Below, piece by piece: positions 7,175 to 17,034 of a stretch of DNA of 64,000 bases. The first letter of the stretch is position 1. Every line of letters starts with the position of its first letter. The notes beneath the pieces were generated by a model, which had not been told where the DNA came from, did no database searches, and worked only from the letters and a program-made list of their open reading frames with translations. The position numbers and the translations under genes are program-made. The DNA is from Pseudomonas sp. RGM2987 (lineage in GTDB: Bacteria > Pseudomonadota > Gammaproteobacteria > Pseudomonadales > Pseudomonadaceae). Location: NCBI RefSeq assembly GCF_022952855.1, contig NZ_JALJDX010000220.1, positions 62,001 to 126,000 of the forward strand. Reading direction: 5' to 3'.

Positions 7175-9961
7175 TCAAGATTGGATAAAGACATTGACCG
7201 GGAAATCCCCCAGCGCGGCGCTGATCATCAGCCCCCCTTGGGGTGTGACTGCTGCGCTTGCAAAAAGTCCCTTCAGTTTTTCGTCCCCACTGGCAAACGG
7301 TAACTGCACGCGGGTATCGCCCCAGTCCGAGGCGGCCACCTGCGGAGCCGCTGCATTTTCGAGCAGCCGGGCGGCGTGGATCGGCACCACGATGATCGCC
7401 CGTTGTTGCTCGTACTCACGCATGAACGCCAGGACCCGTTGGGCCTGCTCGCCGACCACCTCCAATGGCTGGTAGCTGCCCAGGCGGAACAGCTGCGGGT
7501 AGTGGGCCCGCACCGCCAGCGTCCTGGCGATCAACGCCTGCTTGACCCGTCCGTCACGCCAGTCGTTGATCAATGCCGCCGGTTCGCTGTCTGCCTGTAT
7601 CGCCTCGCGGCGTGCGGTAAAGTCCACCGGGCGGCGGTTGTCCGGATCCACCAGGCTGAAATCCCAGAATTCGTTGCCCTGGTACAGGTCTGGAACACCG
7701 GGTACGGTCATGCGCAGCAAAGTCTGCGCCAGACTGTTGAGCGCGCCTGCCGGCGCAATGGCCTGGACGGCCTCGGCGATGGCGCTGCGCAACGGCAGCC
7801 CCTCGTCTCCCAGCAACAAGCGCTCGAGGAACATCTGGGTGGCCTGCTCATAACTATCGTTGACCGCCGCCCAGCTGCTTTGCAGCTTGGCTTCGCGCAA
7901 GGCCTTGCGCTGCCATTGCCACAGGCGTTCGTTGTACTCGGCCAGCGCCTGGTGATTTTGCAAGTCCAGGTCCAGCGGCCAGCTGCCGAGCAGCGCCTGG
8001 TAAAGGATCAGCTCGTCACCGGCCGAGGGGGCCGCCGGATCGCTGTGCAGCGAAGGCGAAAGGATGCGCCACTGCTCGACGCAGGCGGTGTACCAATCGG
8101 CGCGCTCGCTGAGCACCGCGAGCCGCGCGCGAGTGTCTTCGCCACGCTTGTGGTCGTGGGTCGCGGTGGTCATCAGGTTATCGGGGAAGTGCTCCAGGCG
8201 CTCGATACAGGCGTTATGGAACTCCTCTGGCGGGGCGCTGAAACGCTCGGTGTTGTAACCCACGTCATTGCGCGACAGCAGCACTGCCGAGCGATACAGC
8301 GCGGTGTCTTCCACGGCCTTGGCGGCGGCCGGCGAGGTCAGTTGCTGGAAACGCACGCAAGCATGGCGCAGGCGTTTGCGCTGGCTGCCACGCGGACGTT
8401 GGCGCCAGGGCATGCCGCCGAGCCAGCCGGCCAGGCAATCGAGCACGGGCCAATCGGCTTCGCTGAGGGTCTGCCGGGCACCTTCGAGCGCCTGATTGAA
8501 AAACACCTGGTCTTCGGCGGAGCGGCCCAGTGGGTTGATGTAGGTGCGGTACACCGGGAAGTGCACGATCAGTTCCTGCAAGGCCCGCCGAATCGCCCCC
8601 AGCGTCAGGTCGCGGGTCATCACGTCGTCGCGGGCCACCTGCAGCAGGGCCTGGGCGACGCTTTCGAAATCCCCGGCCAGTGAACCGTTGAGAATCTGCT
8701 GGCGCGCCAGCCGGGCCTCGTCGATGAATTGCGCCGGTCGTTCGCTGTGGCGGCTCCAGAACTCGGCGAGCGGGGCGGCGCCGGCCGGATCATGCTGCAA
8801 CAGCGAGATCTGGTTCATGAACTCGTAGCCGGTGCTGCCGTCGACGTTCCAGTCCCGGCGCAGGGTCTCGCCATCGCCGAGGATCTTCTCGATGAAGATC
8901 GGCAGGTGGCGCGACGGTGAGATCGAATCCAGGCGCCTGCGTAATTTGCGGCAGTAGCCGCGCGGGTCGGCAAGACCGTCGACATGATCGATGCGCAATC
9001 CGTCCACCAGGCCTTGCTCGACCAATTCAAAGATCTTGGCGTGAGTGGCTTCGAACACTGCCGGACGTTCGACCCGCAGCCCACCCAGTTCATTGACATC
9101 GAAAAACCGCCGCCAGTTGATGTCGTCCGCCGCCGTGCGCCAACTGGCAAGCCGGTAGCTCTGGCGTTCCAACAACTGATGCAGGCGCTCGAAACCCTCG
9201 GGCTGCTTCGAATCGTAGCCGCGCAGGTTATCCTCGACGGCCGCGAGAATCTGCGGTTGGGTCACCAACTCGCGCAGCTCTGCTTGCAGCGGACGGGCGA
9301 GGGTATGGGCGTCGGTCTGGTAGTTCAGCGTGGTGAAGCGCTCGGCCAGGGCCTTGAGCGCTTCGGCCTGCTCAAGCGGCACGGATTCACTGGGCCGCAG
9401 CAGCTCGCCATACTGCATCGGACAAATCGGGAAGCGATGTTCGTAGTGCTCGACATAGAAACTGCCCTGGGTGGCGTCGAGGCGCAGTTGCAAGGTGCCT
9501 TCCTGCAAGGCGACCCCGTAGTCACTGCCCAGGAAGGGTAGCAGCAACTGGCCTTCCATCAGCGGATCGGGAGAGTGCCACTGGATGTCGAAGAACTCGC
9601 CGTAGGGGCTCAGTCGTCCCCACTCCAGCAGGTCCAGCCACCAGGGGTTGTCATTGCCGCCGACGGCCATGTGATTGGACACGATGTCGAGGATCAGGCC
9701 CATCCGATGCTCACGCAAAGTGGCGACCAGACGCTTGAGCGCCGCTTCACCGCCCAGCTCCGGATTGACCAGCGTCGGGTCGACCACATCGTAGCCGTGC
9801 ATCGAGCCGGCCCGGGCCTTGAGCAGTGGCGAGGCGTAGAGGTGGCTGATGCCCAGCGAAGCAAAGTACGGCACCTGTGCAATGGCATCGTCGAGGGTGA
9901 AGCCTTTATGAAATTGCAGGCGCAACGTCGCCCGCAGCGGTTGGATTGATGTGTCTTTCAT
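7175..9961 (-). CDS. treY: Maltooligosyltrehalose synthase TreY
   Basis: 928 aa, ATG at 9961 overlapping the malQ stop by 4 bp. TreY isomerises the reducing-end alpha-1,4 bond of a maltodextrin to alpha,alpha-1,1, forming a maltooligosyl trehalose for TreZ. GH13 landmarks are visible: LRLQFHKGFTLDDA at the N-terminus, DIVSNHM (~92), GLRIDHVDGLADP (~320, nucleophile Asp), the IEKILG acid Glu (~357), and near the C-terminus PGVPDLYQGNEFWD, highly characteristic of TreY. Length is in the usual range for Pseudomonas TreY. Cytoplasmic; translationally coupled to malQ. Confidence 0.97.
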   Translation of the reverse strand: MKDTSIQPLRATLRLQFHKGFTLDDAIAQVPYFASLGISHLYASPLLKARAGSMHGYDVVDPTLVNPELGGEAALKRLVATLREHRMGLILDIVSNHMAVGGNDNPWWLDLLEWGRLSPYGEFFDIQWHSPDPLMEGQLLLPFLGSDYGVALQEGTLQLRLDATQGSFYVEHYEHRFPICPMQYGELLRPSESVPLEQAEALKALAERFTTLNYQTDAHTLARPLQAELRELVTQPQILAAVEDNLRGYDSKQPEGFERLHQLLERQSYRLASWRTAADDINWRRFFDVNELGGLRVERPAVFEATHAKIFELVEQGLVDGLRIDHVDGLADPRGYCRKLRRRLDSISPSRHLPIFIEKILGDGETLRRDWNVDGSTGYEFMNQISLLQHDPAGAAPLAEFWSRHSERPAQFIDEARLARQQILNGSLAGDFESVAQALLQVARDDVMTRDLTLGAIRRALQELIVHFPVYRTYINPLGRSAEDQVFFNQALEGARQTLSEADWPVLDCLAGWLGGMPWRQRPRGSQRKRLRHACVRFQQLTSPAAAKAVEDTALYRSAVLLSRNDVGYNTERFSAPPEEFHNACIERLEHFPDNLMTTATHDHKRGEDTRARLAVLSERADWYTACVEQWRILSPSLHSDPAAPSAGDELILYQALLGSWPLDLDLQNHQALAEYNERLWQWQRKALREAKLQSSWAAVNDSYEQATQMFLERLLLGDEGLPLRSAIAEAVQAIAPAGALNSLAQTLLRMTVPGVPDLYQGNEFWDFSLVDPDNRRPVDFTARREAIQADSEPAALINDWRDGRVKQALIARTLAVRAHYPQLFRLGSYQPLEVVGEQAQRVLAFMREYEQQRAIIVVPIHAARLLENAAAPQVAASDWGDTRVQLPFASGDEKLKGLFASAAVTPQGGLMISAALGDFPVNVFIQS

Positions 9962-12036
9962 CGGTCACGCTCGTTCGCCTGAAGTCTCGCGCAGGCGAGT
10001 ATTTCCAGACGCCGGGCAGCGTCCGGGTGATCGAGCAGCGCCTGGCTTTCATGAGCCAGGCGGCGCCGCCAATTGGGGTGGGTGTCAATGGTGCCGGGCA
10101 GGTTGGCCTGTTCCTCGATGCCCAGGGCATCTTCGAGCGGCAGCAGTACCAGCGGCGCACGGGTGTGGCCGAGGAAGCGCACACTGGCGTCGAGCACCTG
10201 GTCGGTCTCGCGGTGTTCCTCGCGAAAGTTCTGCGGATCCTGGTTCAGTGCACCGCGCAGGCCTTCGCGCTCCCGCTCGCGGTGTTTGCGCCATTCCATC
10301 TCGCCATGGGAGTCGACCAGGTCGAGCCGGGCGTTCCAGTCGATATCGTGCCCGTGCCACCAACCGTTGAGCGTCGGCAGGTCATGGGTGCTGGTGGTTG
10401 CCAGGGCGTCGTCCGGCCAGTCGAGGATCGGCTTGAAGCGGGTGTTGTCCTGTTCGAACAACAGCACGCGCATGCCGAGGATCGAGCGGGCGCTGAGCTT
10501 TTCCCGCAGGCCATCGGGCACCGTACCGAGGTCTTCGCCGAGGACGATGGCCTGGTGGCGGTGGGATTCGAGTGCCAGCAGGCGTAGCAGATCATCGAAA
10601 GGGTAATACAGATAGGCGCCGTCGGAGGGCGGGGCATCGTTAGGGATGACCCAGAGCCGTTGCAGGCCCATGACGTGATCGATGCGCAAACCACCGGCAT
10701 GGGCAAAGTTGGCCCGCAGCATTTCGATGAATGCCCGAAAACCGTTACGCACCAGGCCTTCGGGGGAAAACGCCGAGATCCCCCAACCCTGGCCGGACCG
10801 GTTGAGGATGTCCGGCGGCGCACCCACGGTCAGCGAAGCGAGCAGCTCATCCTGTCGGCTCCAGGCCTGGCTGCCGGCTCCGTCGGCGCCCACCGCCAGG
10901 TCCGCGATCAGGCCGATGCCCATGCCGCTGGACCTGGCGGCGCTCTGGGCGCGTTCCAGGCAGCGGGCGATCAGCCACTGGCAAAAGGCATAGAAGCCGA
11001 TTTCGTCGGCATTCTCTTCGGCAAAACGCGCCAACAGCGCACTGCGCGGGTTGCGCCATTCTTCCGGCCACTGGCGCCAGTCGAGGCTTTCACCCCGGGC
11101 TGCGCGTTCGGCCTGCAACGCTTCGAAGCGGCAGTGGTTTTCCAGGGCTTCGCCGCTGGTGTGGCGAAAGCTGCTGAAGTCTTCATGCAGTGGATGCTCG
11201 CCCTGGCTGAAACCGTCATACAGGGCCCGCAGCACTTTCTGCTTGGCCTGGGCGGCAACCGGCCAGTCCACCAGTGGCTGTTCTTCCAGGGTGCGCAGTT
11301 GATTGGTCAGGCCCGTGGCGTCGATGGCGGTGCGCAGGGCCCGTTCGCCAAGGATGGTGCCGGGGGCGGCGTACAGGCTGTTGAGAAACAGGCGACTGGA
11401 CGGCGAATAAGGGCTGTAGCGCCCGGTGTCGCTGCTGAACATCGCATGCATCGGGCTGATGGCGATCGCATCGGCGCCGCGCTCACCGGCCACCCGCGCC
11501 AGTTCTTCCAGGGCCTGGGTGTCCCCGAAGCCGCCGTCGCCGGGTCGGCGCAGCGCATACAGCTGCGCGCTCAGGCCCCAGGCCCGTGGTGTCCGGTCAT
11601 CCACCGCGTCGGCCACGCTGTAGCAACGGGCAGGCGCGACCGCGAGGGTGAAATGCTGGTCCTGGATGCGCACATGCTGGTAACCCACCGGGATCATCCC
11701 CGGAAGCCTGGCGTTGGCGTCGAGCTTGAGGTTCAGCGTCGAGCCGTCCTCGCATTGGATTTCGCAGGCGGTCTCGGCGTCGAAATAGCGGCTCAGATCC
11801 AGGCTGGCGCCGACGTCGACAGTGAGCAGCGGTGGCAGTTGGTGGTTCTGTTGATCTTGTTGCAGTTGCAGCAGGCTGGCGTCGATTTCCTGGGCAGTGC
11901 CGGCTGGATGGCCAAGGGCGGTGAGGACAGAACGCAACACCGCCGGCGAGACTTTCTGTGCCCGGCCGTTGGCGTCGATCCAGTCCACCGCCAGGCCTGC
12001 GCGGCCGGCGAGGATTTCCAGTTGCGCATCACTCAT
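9958..12036 (-). CDS. malQ: 4-alpha-glucanotransferase MalQ
   Basis: 692 aa, ATG at 12036 overlapping the treZ stop (ATGA). MalQ (GH77, amylomaltase) disproportionates maltooligosaccharides and here would recycle short glucans released by the TreY/TreZ/GlgX pathway. Motifs: GLRIDHVMGL (nucleophile Asp, ~446), LGEDLGTVPDGL (acid/base Glu, ~495) and STHDLPTLNGWW (~550). The ~150-residue N-terminal extension before the barrel is normal for E. coli-type MalQ. It is central in the operon, with 4-bp overlaps on both sides. Confidence 0.96.
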   Translation of the reverse strand: MSDAQLEILAGRAGLAVDWIDANGRAQKVSPAVLRSVLTALGHPAGTAQEIDASLLQLQQDQQNHQLPPLLTVDVGASLDLSRYFDAETACEIQCEDGSTLNLKLDANARLPGMIPVGYQHVRIQDQHFTLAVAPARCYSVADAVDDRTPRAWGLSAQLYALRRPGDGGFGDTQALEELARVAGERGADAIAISPMHAMFSSDTGRYSPYSPSSRLFLNSLYAAPGTILGERALRTAIDATGLTNQLRTLEEQPLVDWPVAAQAKQKVLRALYDGFSQGEHPLHEDFSSFRHTSGEALENHCRFEALQAERAARGESLDWRQWPEEWRNPRSALLARFAEENADEIGFYAFCQWLIARCLERAQSAARSSGMGIGLIADLAVGADGAGSQAWSRQDELLASLTVGAPPDILNRSGQGWGISAFSPEGLVRNGFRAFIEMLRANFAHAGGLRIDHVMGLQRLWVIPNDAPPSDGAYLYYPFDDLLRLLALESHRHQAIVLGEDLGTVPDGLREKLSARSILGMRVLLFEQDNTRFKPILDWPDDALATTSTHDLPTLNGWWHGHDIDWNARLDLVDSHGEMEWRKHREREREGLRGALNQDPQNFREEHRETDQVLDASVRFLGHTRAPLVLLPLEDALGIEEQANLPGTIDTHPNWRRRLAHESQALLDHPDAARRLEILACARLQANERDR

Positions 12037-13835
12037 TGACGCTCTCCAGTCAGGTTGGGCAGGGTTGTTGCGTGTGTCAGGGTGACCAACGCGCTGTGGG
12101 GCGCAAGGACGCCCTGTTGCAACTGACCCATGGCCTGCTCAGGATGTTCGAAAAGAATGCGGGCATCTTCGGCAGCGGTATGGGCCACCGGTCGGTCGCT
12201 GAGGTTGAGGTCGATGCGCAACACGCTGCCATCGCCCAATTGCCAGCGTGCACTGACCGCGCCGAAGCCCAGCACGACGGTATCCAGGGCATGCGCCCCG
12301 GGCAGGCGCGGAACGATCTCTTCGCGGCGGATTTTCAACAGGCTGCGGTACAGCGTCTCGTTAGCCAGTTGCTCCGGTTCGTGGGCCTCCAGGTTCGGCC
12401 GCGAGGCCTCGAAGGTCGGGGCGGCGTTGGGATCGGGGATCCGTTCGCGTTTTTGCGGGTCGGCAAAGGCGCTGAAGGCCTTGAACTCGTTGCGTCGACC
12501 TTCGCGCACCAGTTCCGCCAGTTCACCATGGTGACTGGTAAAGAACAGGAACGGTTGTGGCGCCGTGACTTCATCGCCCATGAACATCAGCGGAATCATC
12601 GGCGAAAGCAGCAACAGGGCGGTCGCCGCTTGCAGGGCTTGGGGCGGCGCCAGTTGATGCAGACGCTCGCCCAGGGCGCGGTTGCCGATCTGGTCATGGT
12701 TTTGCAGGAACAGCACGAACGCGCTGGGCGGCAGGTGGCCGCTGGGCTCGCCCCGGGATTCGCCGTGACGGTTGGTGTGCCCTTGGAACACGAAACCCTG
12801 GCTCAGGCAGCGGGCCAGTTGTTCCGTTGGTTGCTCGGCATAGTCGGCGTAATAAGCATCCGTCTCGCCAGTGAGCAGCACGTGCAGGGCGTTGTGGCCG
12901 TCGTCGTTCCACTGGGCGTCGTAGCCCTGTTCCAGCAGGCTCGCCTGGTTGTGTTCGTTCTCGACGGTGAGCCAGACGTGGCGGGTCGGGTCTACCTGTT
13001 CGCGGACCCTGGTCGCCAGTTCCTGGAGGAAGTCCGGGCTTTCGATGGCGTGCACGGCGTCCAGGCGCAGGCCGTCGAAACGGTATTCCAGCAACCACAT
13101 GAGCGCATTGTCGATGAAGAAGTCCCGCACTTCGCGGCGGCGAAAATCAATCGCCGCGCCCCATGGGGTGTGCTTGTCTTCGCGGAAGAAGCTTTTGGCA
13201 TAGCGGTGCAGGTAATTGCCGTCGGGTCCGAAGTGGTTGTAGACCACGTCCAGGATGACCGCGATGCCATGACCGTGGGCGCTGTCGATCAGGTGCTTGA
13301 GCTGGTCCGGGGTTCCGTAGGAGGCTTGGGGCGCGTAGGGCAGGACCCCGTCATAGCCCCAGTTACGATCACCGGGAAATTGCGCCAACGGCATCAGCTC
13401 GATGGCGGTGACCCCGAGCCCGGCCAGGCGCGCCAGTTGCTGCTCGACGCCTTCGAAACCGCCGAGTGCGCCGACGTGCAGCTCGTAGATCACCGCCTCG
13501 TACCAGGGCCGGCCGGACCAGTGGGTGTGCCGCCATTGATAGGCATGCGGGTCGACCACTACGCTGTGGCGGTCAATGTCGCCGGCTTGGGCGCGGGAGG
13601 CGGGGTCCGGCACCTCCAGCTCGCCATCGATGTTGAAGCGGTAGCGGGTGCCGGCCGGGCAACGGGTCTGGATCATGAACCAGCCGTCGGCCTGGGGCAG
13701 TAGCGGTATTGAATCTCCAGTGTCGAGTTCGACACTGACAAAAAATGCATCCGGGGCCCAGAGGGCGAAGCGGGTGTGCTCGGCATCGAGCATGACCGCA
13801 CCATGGGTCCATGTATCAGGCGTCCTTGACGACAT
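12033..13835 (-). CDS. treZ: Malto-oligosyltrehalose trehalohydrolase TreZ
   Basis: 600 aa, ATG at 13835, 7 bp after the glgA stop. TreZ hydrolyses the bond next to the trehalose cap made by TreY and releases free trehalose, a compatible solute. An N-terminal CBM48-like domain (FALWAPDAFFVSVEL) is followed by YELHVGALG, DVVYNHFGPDGNY (~222), FDGLRLDAVHAI (nucleophile Asp, ~254), LTVENEHN (~290) and FLQNHDQIGNRA (~375). All are diagnostic for TreZ rather than GlgB. Confidence 0.97.
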   Translation of the reverse strand: MSSRTPDTWTHGAVMLDAEHTRFALWAPDAFFVSVELDTGDSIPLLPQADGWFMIQTRCPAGTRYRFNIDGELEVPDPASRAQAGDIDRHSVVVDPHAYQWRHTHWSGRPWYEAVIYELHVGALGGFEGVEQQLARLAGLGVTAIELMPLAQFPGDRNWGYDGVLPYAPQASYGTPDQLKHLIDSAHGHGIAVILDVVYNHFGPDGNYLHRYAKSFFREDKHTPWGAAIDFRRREVRDFFIDNALMWLLEYRFDGLRLDAVHAIESPDFLQELATRVREQVDPTRHVWLTVENEHNQASLLEQGYDAQWNDDGHNALHVLLTGETDAYYADYAEQPTEQLARCLSQGFVFQGHTNRHGESRGEPSGHLPPSAFVLFLQNHDQIGNRALGERLHQLAPPQALQAATALLLLSPMIPLMFMGDEVTAPQPFLFFTSHHGELAELVREGRRNEFKAFSAFADPQKRERIPDPNAAPTFEASRPNLEAHEPEQLANETLYRSLLKIRREEIVPRLPGAHALDTVVLGFGAVSARWQLGDGSVLRIDLNLSDRPVAHTAAEDARILFEHPEQAMGQLQQGVLAPHSALVTLTHATTLPNLTGERQ

Positions 13836-13842
13836 TGTTACC

Positions 13843-15414
13843 TCATTGTCTGGCCGATTTACCCAGTGACTTCGCCACCAGCTGTTCGTAGAGTTCGGCG
13901 TAGGGCTCCACGGCTTTGCTCCAGTTGAAAGGTGCCGACATGGCCCGGCAGCGCATCGCGTTGAGCAGGTCAGGGTATTGGAAGATCTTGAACGCCCGGC
14001 TCAAGGCTTGTTTGTAGCTGTCCACCGTGGACTCATCGAACAGGAAACCGGTGACGCCATCCTCGATGGTGTCTGCCAGTCCGCCGGTATTGCGTGCCAC
14101 TGGCAGCGAGCCGAAGCGCTGGGCGTACATCTGGCTCAAGCCGCACGGCTCATAGCGCGAAGGCATCAGCAGGAAATCGCTGCCGGCGAACATCCGTCGT
14201 GCATCGGTTTCGTTGAAGCCGATGCGTACGCCGATGCGCCCGGGAAAGCGCAGCGCCAGTTCTCGCATGGCTTGTTCTTCCTCGGGTTCGCCGCGACCGA
14301 TGATCGCGATCTGGCCGCCGGACTCGACGATGAACTCAGAAACCGCCTCGGTCAGGTCCAGCCCTTTCTGGTAGACCAGGCGCGAGACCACGGCGAACAG
14401 CGGGCCGGTGGAATCGTCGAGCCCGAAAAGCTCACGTACATGGGCGGCGTTGACGGCCTTGCCTTCCCAGTCACCAACGGCGAATTGGCGGAACAGGTGG
14501 CTGTCGGTAGCGGCGTCCCAGCTTTCATCGATGCCGTTGGGGATGCCACTGAGCAGGCCTTGTTGGGTCTTGGACGCCAGGAAGCCGTCGAGCCCACAAC
14601 CGAAGGTCGGGGTGGTGATTTCCTGGGCGTAGGTGGCGCTGACCGTGGTGATGTGGCTGGAGTAGGCCATGCCGGCCTTGAGGAACGACAATTTGCCGTA
14701 GAACTCCATGCCTTCCTGTTGCAGCGCATGTTCGGGGATGCCCAGTTCCGGGCAGCACGCCAGGCTCACCACGCCCTGGTAGGCCAGGTTGTGGATGGTG
14801 AACAGCGTCGGGGTGCGTTGGCCGCGCCAGTGCATATAGGCCGGCGCCAGGCCGGCAGGCCAGTCATGGGCGTGGACCAGGTCGGGGCACCAGTGGATCT
14901 GCGCCAGGTTGGCGGCGATGTCCGCGGCGGCCAGGCCCAGGCGGGCGAAGCGAATGTGGTTGTCGGGCCAGTCGCGGCCATTGTTGGCCCCGTAAGGCGA
15001 GCCTTCACGCTCGTACAGTTCCGGGCAGATCAACACATAGATCACCAGGCCGTCGGCCATGTCCATGCGCCCGATCTTGCAGGGTGGCAGCGCGGCGTGG
15101 CCGCCCAGCTCGCCGATGATGTGGATCGGATTACCGCTGTGCATCACTTGCGGATACCCGGGAATCAGGATCCGGACATCATGTAGCCCGGCCATCGCCC
15201 GGGGCAGCGCGGAAGACACGTCGCCCAGGCCGCCGGTTTTGACCAGGTCGGCGATTTCCGACGTTACGAACAAGACCTTCTTGCGATTGGGATTCTGTCG
15301 AACGACGGGGAGCAGTGCCTTGCCGCCGGTGGCCAGCACCGGAGCCGTCGGCGATTCAGCCGCCGGCGGTAGTTGTGAACGGACCTGTTGTGGTTCCAAG
15401 GCAGCACTGATCAT
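13843..15414 (-). CDS. glgA: Glycogen synthase GlgA
   Basis: 523 aa from the ATG at 15414, which has GGGAGA upstream; an in-frame extension to 15498 lacks a ribosome site. GlgA (GT5) transfers glucose from ADP-glucose to the non-reducing end of alpha-1,4-glucan. After a ~45-residue Pseudomonas-type leader come KVLFVTSEIADLVKTGGLGD (KTGGL nucleotide-sugar motif), HAHDWPAGL, and the C-terminal EPCGLSQMYAQRFGSLPV motif with its conserved Glu. It is the first gene of the leftward operon, so the promoter should lie in the 645-bp gap upstream. Confidence 0.96.
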   Translation of the reverse strand: MISAALEPQQVRSQLPPAAESPTAPVLATGGKALLPVVRQNPNRKKVLFVTSEIADLVKTGGLGDVSSALPRAMAGLHDVRILIPGYPQVMHSGNPIHIIGELGGHAALPPCKIGRMDMADGLVIYVLICPELYEREGSPYGANNGRDWPDNHIRFARLGLAAADIAANLAQIHWCPDLVHAHDWPAGLAPAYMHWRGQRTPTLFTIHNLAYQGVVSLACCPELGIPEHALQQEGMEFYGKLSFLKAGMAYSSHITTVSATYAQEITTPTFGCGLDGFLASKTQQGLLSGIPNGIDESWDAATDSHLFRQFAVGDWEGKAVNAAHVRELFGLDDSTGPLFAVVSRLVYQKGLDLTEAVSEFIVESGGQIAIIGRGEPEEEQAMRELALRFPGRIGVRIGFNETDARRMFAGSDFLLMPSRYEPCGLSQMYAQRFGSLPVARNTGGLADTIEDGVTGFLFDESTVDSYKQALSRAFKIFQYPDLLNAMRCRAMSAPFNWSKAVEPYAELYEQLVAKSLGKSARQ

Positions 15415-16060
15415 AAATATCTCCCATGTTTTCGATCTGTTTCCGGCAAGCGCCAGAGCTGTTGTTTCATTGGCCGAATCCTGCGGCCAGGCGCACAAGC
15501 GCTACGCAAGGAAAGCAAAGCACTGCCCTTGCGGCGAAGCGAATCAGGTGAAGGAGCTGCTGCAAGGACTATTGCAAGGACTGCACCAGTCGTTGTTGCC
15601 CTACCTTTACCCTGACCTGTCGCCGTTGCGAAAAGTTTCGACTTTTTTTCGTTCGGATGACTGGCCGGTTTCCCCGCTGGATCGGGAGTCTAGGGCAGAA
15701 CTTAGAGCGGTGCGGGACGGTTCGTCGAATTGTCGGACAATCACGTTTTTTGTCGGCAATGTCTTACATGCAGTGTGGTAATACCCACCCGACGAAGTGC
15801 AGTTGTTGGAAACTTAAATGGTGTATGGGCTGGCGCGGTTTGGTGAATGTGAGCGATGGGGCAGCGCGCCGCACCACTGTGGGGCGCCCTGAATGGCGGC
15901 CTTTTGATGGCGTTTTCTGTAGGTTCAACTTGAATCCTGTGGGAGCGGGCTTGCTCGCGATTGCGGTGGGTCAGGCAACTTTGATGCTGCTGACCTGACG
16001 CCTTCGCGAGCAAGCCTGCTCCCACAGGGATAGGTGTGTGATGCAAATGTTGCGTTGATC
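15415..16060. other. Long intergenic region upstream of glgA
   Basis: About 645 bp between the glgA start and the end of the dehydrogenase gene, with no convincing coding frame on either strand. It should contain the glgA-operon promoter (leftward), but I could not pick out an unambiguous -35/-10 pair. A direct repeat of TGCAAGGACT lies near 15560-15590, and a REPIN fills the right end (15936-16028). Confidence 0.6.
15936..16028. repeat. REPIN downstream of the dehydrogenase gene
   Basis: A forward REP (CCTGTGGGAGCGGGCTTGCT from 15936) and an inverted partner (GCGAGCAAGCCTGCTCCCAC ending ~16025) are separated by a short spacer, giving one large potential hairpin 33 bp beyond the stop of the leftward dehydrogenase gene. 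Confidence 0.9.
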
Positions 16061-17023
16061 TCAACCCGCCGCCGTCATCAGCCGGATTGGCTTGCCCGCC
16101 GCCCAGGCCAGGAGGTCTTCGATCATCTGGGCATAGAACTGCTGGTAGTTCTGTCGGCTGACATAACCCACGTGGGGCGTGGCCAGGACGTTGTCCAGGG
16201 TTCGGAACGGGTGATCGGTGGGCAGCGGTTCCTGGGCGAAGACGTCCAGGGCGGCGCCGGCCAGGCGTTTGTGCCGCAGGGCGTCGATCAGCGCTGCTTC
16301 GTCGACGATCGGGCCGCGGGCGGTGTTGACCAGCAGCGCCGTGGGTTTCATCCAGCCCAGCGCCTGGGCATCCACCAGGCCGCGGCTGCGCTCGCTGAGC
16401 ACCAGGTGGACTGAAAGGATGTCAGCCTGCTCGAACAGTGCCTGCTTGCTCACATAGGTCACGCCGACCTGGGCCGCGCGCTCGGCCGTGAGGTTTTCGC
16501 TCCAGGCAATCACCCGCATGCCGAACACCTGGCCGAACTGCGCGACGCGGGTACCGATGCTGCCCAGGCCGAGCACCGCCAGCGTCTTGCCGTGCAGGTC
16601 GCCCCCCAGGCCTTGCTGCCACAACCCGGCGCGCAGAGCGTTGGCTTCCTGCACCAAATTACGGCTCAGGGCCATGATCAGCGCCCAGGTCAGCTCCGGG
16701 GCGGCGTGCTTGTAGCTCTCGGTGCCGCAAACCTGGATACCCAGTTCGGCGGCGGTCTTGAGGTCCAGGGCAGCGTTGCGCATGCCGCCGGTGAGCAAAA
16801 GCTTGAGATTGGGCAGGCGCCGCAGCAGGGCCGCGTCGAACGCGGTGCGTTCACGCATCACGCAGATCACCTCGAAGCGCTGCAGGCGCGCAGCGAGGGT
16901 GTCGGGGGCGGCGGGGTAGTCATGCAGGAAGGTCACTTGGCCGACGCCATCCAGCGCCGACCAGTCGGCCACGTCTCGCGCCACGTCTTGCCAATCGTCG
17001 ATGACCGCTATTTGCACCGCCAT
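16061..17023 (-). CDS. D-2-hydroxyacid dehydrogenase family protein
   Basis: 320 aa, ATG at 17023. The Rossmann motif LGLGSIGTRVA (~150-160) and the catalytic triad of NAD-dependent D-2-hydroxyacid dehydrogenases are present: Arg in NTARGP (~233), Glu in AQEPLP (~262) and His in ATPHVGY (~281). These enzymes interconvert 2-oxo acids and D-2-hydroxy acids in the cytoplasm. The sequence (MRERTAFDAALL, GGMRNAALDLKTA) resembles the phosphoglycerate-dehydrogenase-like subgroup; the substrate cannot be deduced. The hydrolase gene on its 5' side is 11 bp away on the same strand, so the two may be cotranscribed. Confidence 0.9.
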   Translation of the reverse strand: MAVQIAVIDDWQDVARDVADWSALDGVGQVTFLHDYPAAPDTLAARLQRFEVICVMRERTAFDAALLRRLPNLKLLLTGGMRNAALDLKTAAELGIQVCGTESYKHAAPELTWALIMALSRNLVQEANALRAGLWQQGLGGDLHGKTLAVLGLGSIGTRVAQFGQVFGMRVIAWSENLTAERAAQVGVTYVSKQALFEQADILSVHLVLSERSRGLVDAQALGWMKPTALLVNTARGPIVDEAALIDALRHKRLAGAALDVFAQEPLPTDHPFRTLDNVLATPHVGYVSRQNYQQFYAQMIEDLLAWAAGKPIRLMTAAG

Positions 17024-17034
17024 GGAGCACCTCG

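Noticed and set aside
15059..15781. 240-codon plus-strand frame at the glgA 5' end
   Set aside because: It overlaps the start of glgA in antisense and continues into non-coding sequence; no ribosome site or domain.
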